Below, one piece after another: positions 61,008 to 64,000 of a stretch of DNA of 64,000 bases. Numbering within the stretch: the first letter of the stretch is position 1; each line of letters opens with the position of its first letter. The translations under genes were made by a program, and so were the position numbers. The notes beneath the pieces are model-generated. The model saw only the letters and a program-made list of their open reading frames with translations. It did not search any database and was not told the DNA's origin. This stretch comes from Bacteroidetes bacterium GWC2_46_850. GTDB taxonomy: Bacteria; Bacteroidota; Bacteroidia; Bacteroidales; Dysgonomonadaceae. The stretch covers positions 62,001-126,000 of the forward strand of contig MENQ01000007.1 of the NCBI GenBank assembly GCA_001768325.1, read 5' to 3'.

Positions 61008-61763
61008 ATGCTAAAAAAAAGAATCATTCCCTGCCTCGACATCAAAGACGGACGCACCGTGAAAGGTGTGAACTTCGTCGGACTCCGTGATGCGGGCGAC
61101 GCGGTAGAGCTCGCCAGACGCTACGTGCTGGAGGACGCCGACGAACTGGTGTTCCTGGATATCACCGCCACGGTAGAGAACAGGAAGACGCTCACAGAGC
61201 TGGTAAAGAAGGTGGCAGAAGCCATCAACATCCCCTTCACGGTGGGTGGCGGCATCCGCACACTCGAAGATGCACAGGCCATCATCCGGGCGGGCGCCGA
61301 CAAGGTGAGCCTGAACACCTCCGCCGTAGACCATCCCGAGCTGATCACCGAGATAGCCGGGCAGTTTGGCAGCCAGTGCGTGGTGCTCGCCATCGACACG
61401 AAGCTGGAGGAAAACGGAAAGTGGATGGTCTACATACATGGTGGCCGGACCGCTACCCCACTCCGCACGGTCGACTGGGCCAAGGAGGGCGAGCGAAGGG
61501 GTGCCGGGGAGATCCTGCTCACCTCCATGAACAACGACGGCACCAAAAATGGCTTTGCCATCGACATCACCCAACGTGTGAGCGAGGCAGTCAACATTCC
61601 GGTGATTGCCTCGGGCGGCGCAGGCAGCATGCAGCACTTTGCCGATGTGTTTCAGCAGACCAAAGCCAGTGCGGCACTCGGGGCCACTGTCTTCCATTTT
61701 GGCGAGATCCCCGTGCCGGAGCTCAAGGAATTTTTAAAGGCACAAGACATACCCGTACGATAG
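61008..61763 (+). CDS. hisF: Imidazole glycerol phosphate synthase, cyclase subunit
   Basis: HisF uses ammonia from HisH to form imidazole glycerol phosphate and AICAR. The 251-residue TIM barrel has catalytic Asp11 in [27 protein letters not shown], the second catalytic Asp in [14 protein letters not shown], and the phosphate loop [12 protein letters not shown]. hisIE follows after 43 bases. Confidence 0.97.
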   Translation: MLKKRIIPCLDIKDGRTVKGVNFVGLRDAGDAVELARRYVLEDADELVFLDITATVENRKTLTELVKKVAEAINIPFTVGGGIRTLEDAQAIIRAGADKVSLNTSAVDHPELITEIAGQFGSQCVVLAIDTKLEENGKWMVYIHGGRTATPLRTVDWAKEGERRGAGEILLTSMNNDGTKNGFAIDITQRVSEAVNIPVIASGGAGSMQHFADVFQQTKASAALGATVFHFGEIPVPELKEFLKAQDIPVR

Positions 61764-61806
61764 ATCGGGATAATAATATAAATAATTAACCAAAAAAACA
61801 GATAAA

Positions 61807-62394
61807 GTGAACATCGATTTTAATAAAAACAATGGACTGGTGCCGGTCGTGATACAGCACGCCCACACGCTACAGGTGCTCATGCTGGGCTATATGAATG
61901 AAGAGGCACTGGAAAAAACCCGTGCAGAAGGCAAAGTAACCTTCTTCAGCCGGAGCAAAGGACGGCTCTGGACCAAGGGCGAGACGTCGGGCAATTTTCT
62001 TACGGTAGAGGATATACAGGTCGACTGCGACAACGACACCCTGCTGATCAAGGCCATCCCACTGGGGCCGACCTGCCACACCGGCAGCACCTCCTGCTTT
62101 GGGGAGGAGACCTCCAGAGGGTTTCTCTACGAACTGGAGAAGGTGATTGAGCAGCGCATCAGCGAAAATCCCGAGGGATCCTACACCGCCAAGCTGTTCA
62201 GTCGCGGAGTAAACAAAGTAGCTCAGAAGGTGGGTGAAGAAGCTGTGGAGCTGGTGATTGAAGCGAAGGACGACAACATCGACCTGTTTAAAAATGAAGC
62301 AGCCGACCTGCTGTATCACTTCCTGATTCTGTTAAAGACGAAAAAGCTGAAGCTGGAAGATATCGAAGCGATATTGGCTGAAAGGCATAAGTAA
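61807..62394 (+). CDS. hisI: Bifunctional phosphoribosyl-AMP cyclohydrolase / phosphoribosyl-ATP pyrophosphatase
   Basis: A 195-residue HisIE fusion covering steps two and three. The HisI part (about 1-105) has WTKGETSGNFLTVEDIQVDCDNDTLL with Asp/Cys metal ligands and GPTCHTGSTSCFGE. The HisE part (about 110-195) has EEAVELVIEAKDD and NEAADLLYHFLILL. The start is GTG at 61807, beginning MNIDFNKNNGLVPVV. The stop is next to the stop of a gene on the other strand, with no visible terminator between. Confidence 0.96.
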   Translation: MNIDFNKNNGLVPVVIQHAHTLQVLMLGYMNEEALEKTRAEGKVTFFSRSKGRLWTKGETSGNFLTVEDIQVDCDNDTLLIKAIPLGPTCHTGSTSCFGEETSRGFLYELEKVIEQRISENPEGSYTAKLFSRGVNKVAQKVGEEAVELVIEAKDDNIDLFKNEAADLLYHFLILLKTKKLKLEDIEAILAERHK

Positions 62395-62395
62395 G

Positions 62396-63598
62396 TTACA
62401 CCTTTCGGCAGACAATCCACACTTTTCGTTCATCGGAGAGTGTGGTGGCGAAGAGGTAAAGATCGCCCCCATCTGCCAATCCGGTCTTGCGACGGATCTC
62501 GGCGACCGTCATCGGAAAATTGCGGACAGCAATGTTCGCTTTTTTCGTTTCCATGGCAAAGGACTTGCTGTTTTGTTTGTTCGGGACAAAGAAGGTCTCT
62601 ATCTCAAATATACGTCCCGGAAAATCAGCCACCAGCACATTGGAAGTATACAAGTGACTGTTGATATGCAGTTTTTGAAGGTTGTATGATTGGGCGACCG
62701 ATTTGAATGCCCCCGCTTTCAGGATCGACGCATTGGGTTCGTACAGATAACGCCCCGGGGAATCAGCAAATGATATGTCCGCCTGCTGCTCCTGCGCCAC
62801 GGAAAATGAAAAGCGTTCCTTCTCACCCGACCTTTTCAGATTCACGGCCACATACTGCGGTACCTCCCCGGCAGTCTTCGATAGCAGAAAAAGCAACTCC
62901 TTGCACTCATTGTCCACCGAGACCACATGCACCTCCCGCACATTGCCCAGCGTCTTCGTGGCAAGTGAAATATCGAGCATGGGAGAATACTTCACCATCA
63001 CATGCCCTGCCCTCTCCAACAGCCGTTCTTTCAGTGATGTGAGGTCCGGCGTGCAATCTTCAATCCGGAACACTTTCCTTCCTGCATCATCCCGCCGTGC
63101 AGGATCGAGATAGATCAGGTCATACGGGTTGGCTTCCTGCAGGAAATGCGCCGCACTGTCGCAGTGAACTGTGACATGGTGCAATCCCAGCACGCCGAAA
63201 TTATGTTCCGCAATCCGGCACAACTCCTCGTTCTGCTCCACGTAGTCCGCTTCCCGGAAAAGAGGCGCCATAAAGGAAAAATCGATCCCCATGCCGCCAG
63301 TCAGATCCGCAAACCGTCCGTTCCCTCCCTCCGCAGAATTCTCTATGATCGTTGAAACCAGTGACGACTTGTAGCGTGCCGTCAGCTCCGAAGAAGCCTG
63401 CTCCAGCGGGAGATGAGCCGGATAGAAGATATCCTCCCGCCCATACCACGACGGAATCTTCAGCCTGGCTGTCTGTCGCCCTGCAATCTGCGACAGGAGC
63501 AAAGCCATGTCATCCCGCGAAAATCGGAGTGCCAGTTCGCGCACATCCATCTCCCCGTGGGTACGAATAAATTCCTTTTGAGGCAGTGACAGTTCCAT
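62396..63598 (-). CDS. SAM-dependent methyltransferase with THUMP-like domain
   Basis: A 400-residue class I methyltransferase. SAM motif I is in FADLTGGMGIDFSFMAPLF at about residue 97, and motif IV is YDLIYLDPARRDDAGRKV, with an acidic EDCTPDL after it. The C-terminal region (about 330-400, ANIAVRNFPMTVAEIRRKTG onwards) fits the THUMP-like domain of this Bacteroidetes family. An RNA substrate is likely from the domain set but not established. It starts 96 bases downstream of rpmA on the same strand, directly behind the rpmA terminator. Confidence 0.82.
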   Translation of the reverse strand: MELSLPQKEFIRTHGEMDVRELALRFSRDDMALLLSQIAGRQTARLKIPSWYGREDIFYPAHLPLEQASSELTARYKSSLVSTIIENSAEGGNGRFADLTGGMGIDFSFMAPLFREADYVEQNEELCRIAEHNFGVLGLHHVTVHCDSAAHFLQEANPYDLIYLDPARRDDAGRKVFRIEDCTPDLTSLKERLLERAGHVMVKYSPMLDISLATKTLGNVREVHVVSVDNECKELLFLLSKTAGEVPQYVAVNLKRSGEKERFSFSVAQEQQADISFADSPGRYLYEPNASILKAGAFKSVAQSYNLQKLHINSHLYTSNVLVADFPGRIFEIETFFVPNKQNSKSFAMETKKANIAVRNFPMTVAEIRRKTGLADGGDLYLFATTLSDERKVWIVCRKV

Positions 63599-63601
63599 AC
63601 G

Positions 63602-63638
63602 AAAAAGAACAACCCACTCTTTACAAGCAGGTTGTTCT
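63602..63638 (-). terminator. Intrinsic terminator of the rplU-rpmA operon
   Basis: On the minus strand, AGAACAACC (63638-63630) pairs with GGTTGTTCT (63614-63606), 15-base loop, then a T-tract (63606-63602). It lies just upstream of the methyltransferase start at 63598. Confidence 0.75.
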
Positions 63639-63693
63639 CAACTAATACTATTTATGGTTTGGTTCCTTTAACCGGAACAAAAGACATCTGTCT

Positions 63694-63963
63694 TTACGCT
63701 TCTGCCTGCGCCTGAGGCTGAACGGATACGTAAGAGCGGTTGTCCCTTTTCTTGCGGAACACCACTACGCCGTCCACCAGTGCAAACAGTGTATGGTCTT
63801 TGCCGATACCTACATTATCTCCGGGGTGGTGTACTGTTCCGCGCTGACGCACGAGAATGTTACCGGCTTTTGTAGCCTCACCGCCAAATATTTTTACGCC
63901 CAATCGTTTACTTTCCGATTCACGGCCGTTTTTCGAACTACCAACTCCTTTTTTATGTGCCAT
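63694..63963 (-). CDS. rpmA: 50S ribosomal protein L27
   Basis: L27 lies near the peptidyl-transferase centre of the large subunit. The 89-residue protein starts [20 protein letters not shown] and has the conserved [17 protein letters not shown] and [15 protein letters not shown]. The N-terminus lacks a cleavable Firmicutes-type extension. It has an Ala/Gln-rich C-terminal tail typical of the phylum. Confidence 0.98.
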   Translation of the reverse strand: MAHKKGVGSSKNGRESESKRLGVKIFGGEATKAGNILVRQRGTVHHPGDNVGIGKDHTLFALVDGVVVFRKKRDNRSYVSVQPQAQAEA

Positions 63964-63983
63964 TTTCTTCTGATTTTAACTGA

Positions 63984-64000
63984 TTAAGCCACAATTTCTT
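63984..64000 (-). CDS. rplU: Probable 3' end of rplU (ribosomal protein L21), cut by window edge
   Basis: Read on the minus strand, the last bases give Glu-Ile-Val-Ala and a TAA stop at 63986-63984, 20 bases before rpmA. rplU precedes rpmA almost universally and Bacteroidetes L21 ends in similar residues, but five codons are too few to prove it. Confidence 0.45.

Overview
The window looks like chromosomal core genome from a Bacteroidota bacterium, most likely order Bacteroidales. Evidence: many starts are preceded by the Bacteroidetes -7 box TAnnTTTG, several with TTG or TTTG 20 bases upstream. Gene content also fits: DUF5606, DUF5687 and DUF5916 proteins, the short archaeal/eukaryal-like ProRS, HisNB and HisIE fusions, GH29 and GH2 secreted enzymes. 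Placement near Dysgonomonadaceae or Porphyromonadaceae is a guess. No tRNA, rRNA, CRISPR array, insertion sequence or prophage was recognised.

Layout. 1-4773: 3' end of a nitrate reductase operon (narH partial, narJ, narI), converging on a molybdenum-cofactor cluster (P-loop NTPase, MobA, polytopic membrane protein). 5239-11655: pyrB, pyrI, flavin reductase, metA, then two GT4 glycosyltransferases flanking an AglD-like membrane protein. 11658-23338: envelope and housekeeping genes (lactonase lipoprotein, cdsA, galE, FemAB-like protein, plsC, kdsB, NfeD protease, a HPPK-like protein, an RSH synthetase), with a candidate small RNA at about 17011-17080. 23500-27496: GH2 beta-mannosidase and an MFS exporter. 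27512-36890: a TPR sensor kinase and LuxR response regulator converge on a four-gene operon of exported proteins (OmpA-lectin fusion, two large TPR proteins sharing a glycine-rich C-terminal domain, one coiled-coil protein). The two operons carry the same palindrome at the same distance from their -7 boxes, so they probably form one regulatory unit. 36979-54118: proS, menA, GH29 fucosidase, an ABC exporter with a HerA-like ATPase, a DUF5916 outer-membrane protein, a DUF368 transporter, a Spy-like protein, and an operon of MutS-like membrane ATPase, porin and solute-binding protein. 54381-62394: a complete his operon (hisG-D-C-B-H-A-F-IE) behind a readable attenuator with an 18-residue leader peptide holding five histidines. 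62396-64000: a THUMP-like methyltransferase, rpmA and the last codons of probable rplU.

The strongest new material is the kinase/regulator/TPR/OmpA unit with its shared operator, the his attenuator, and the repeats inside the his operon: two copies of a long foldback element, heptad repeats before hisD and hisF, and octamer repeats before hisH.
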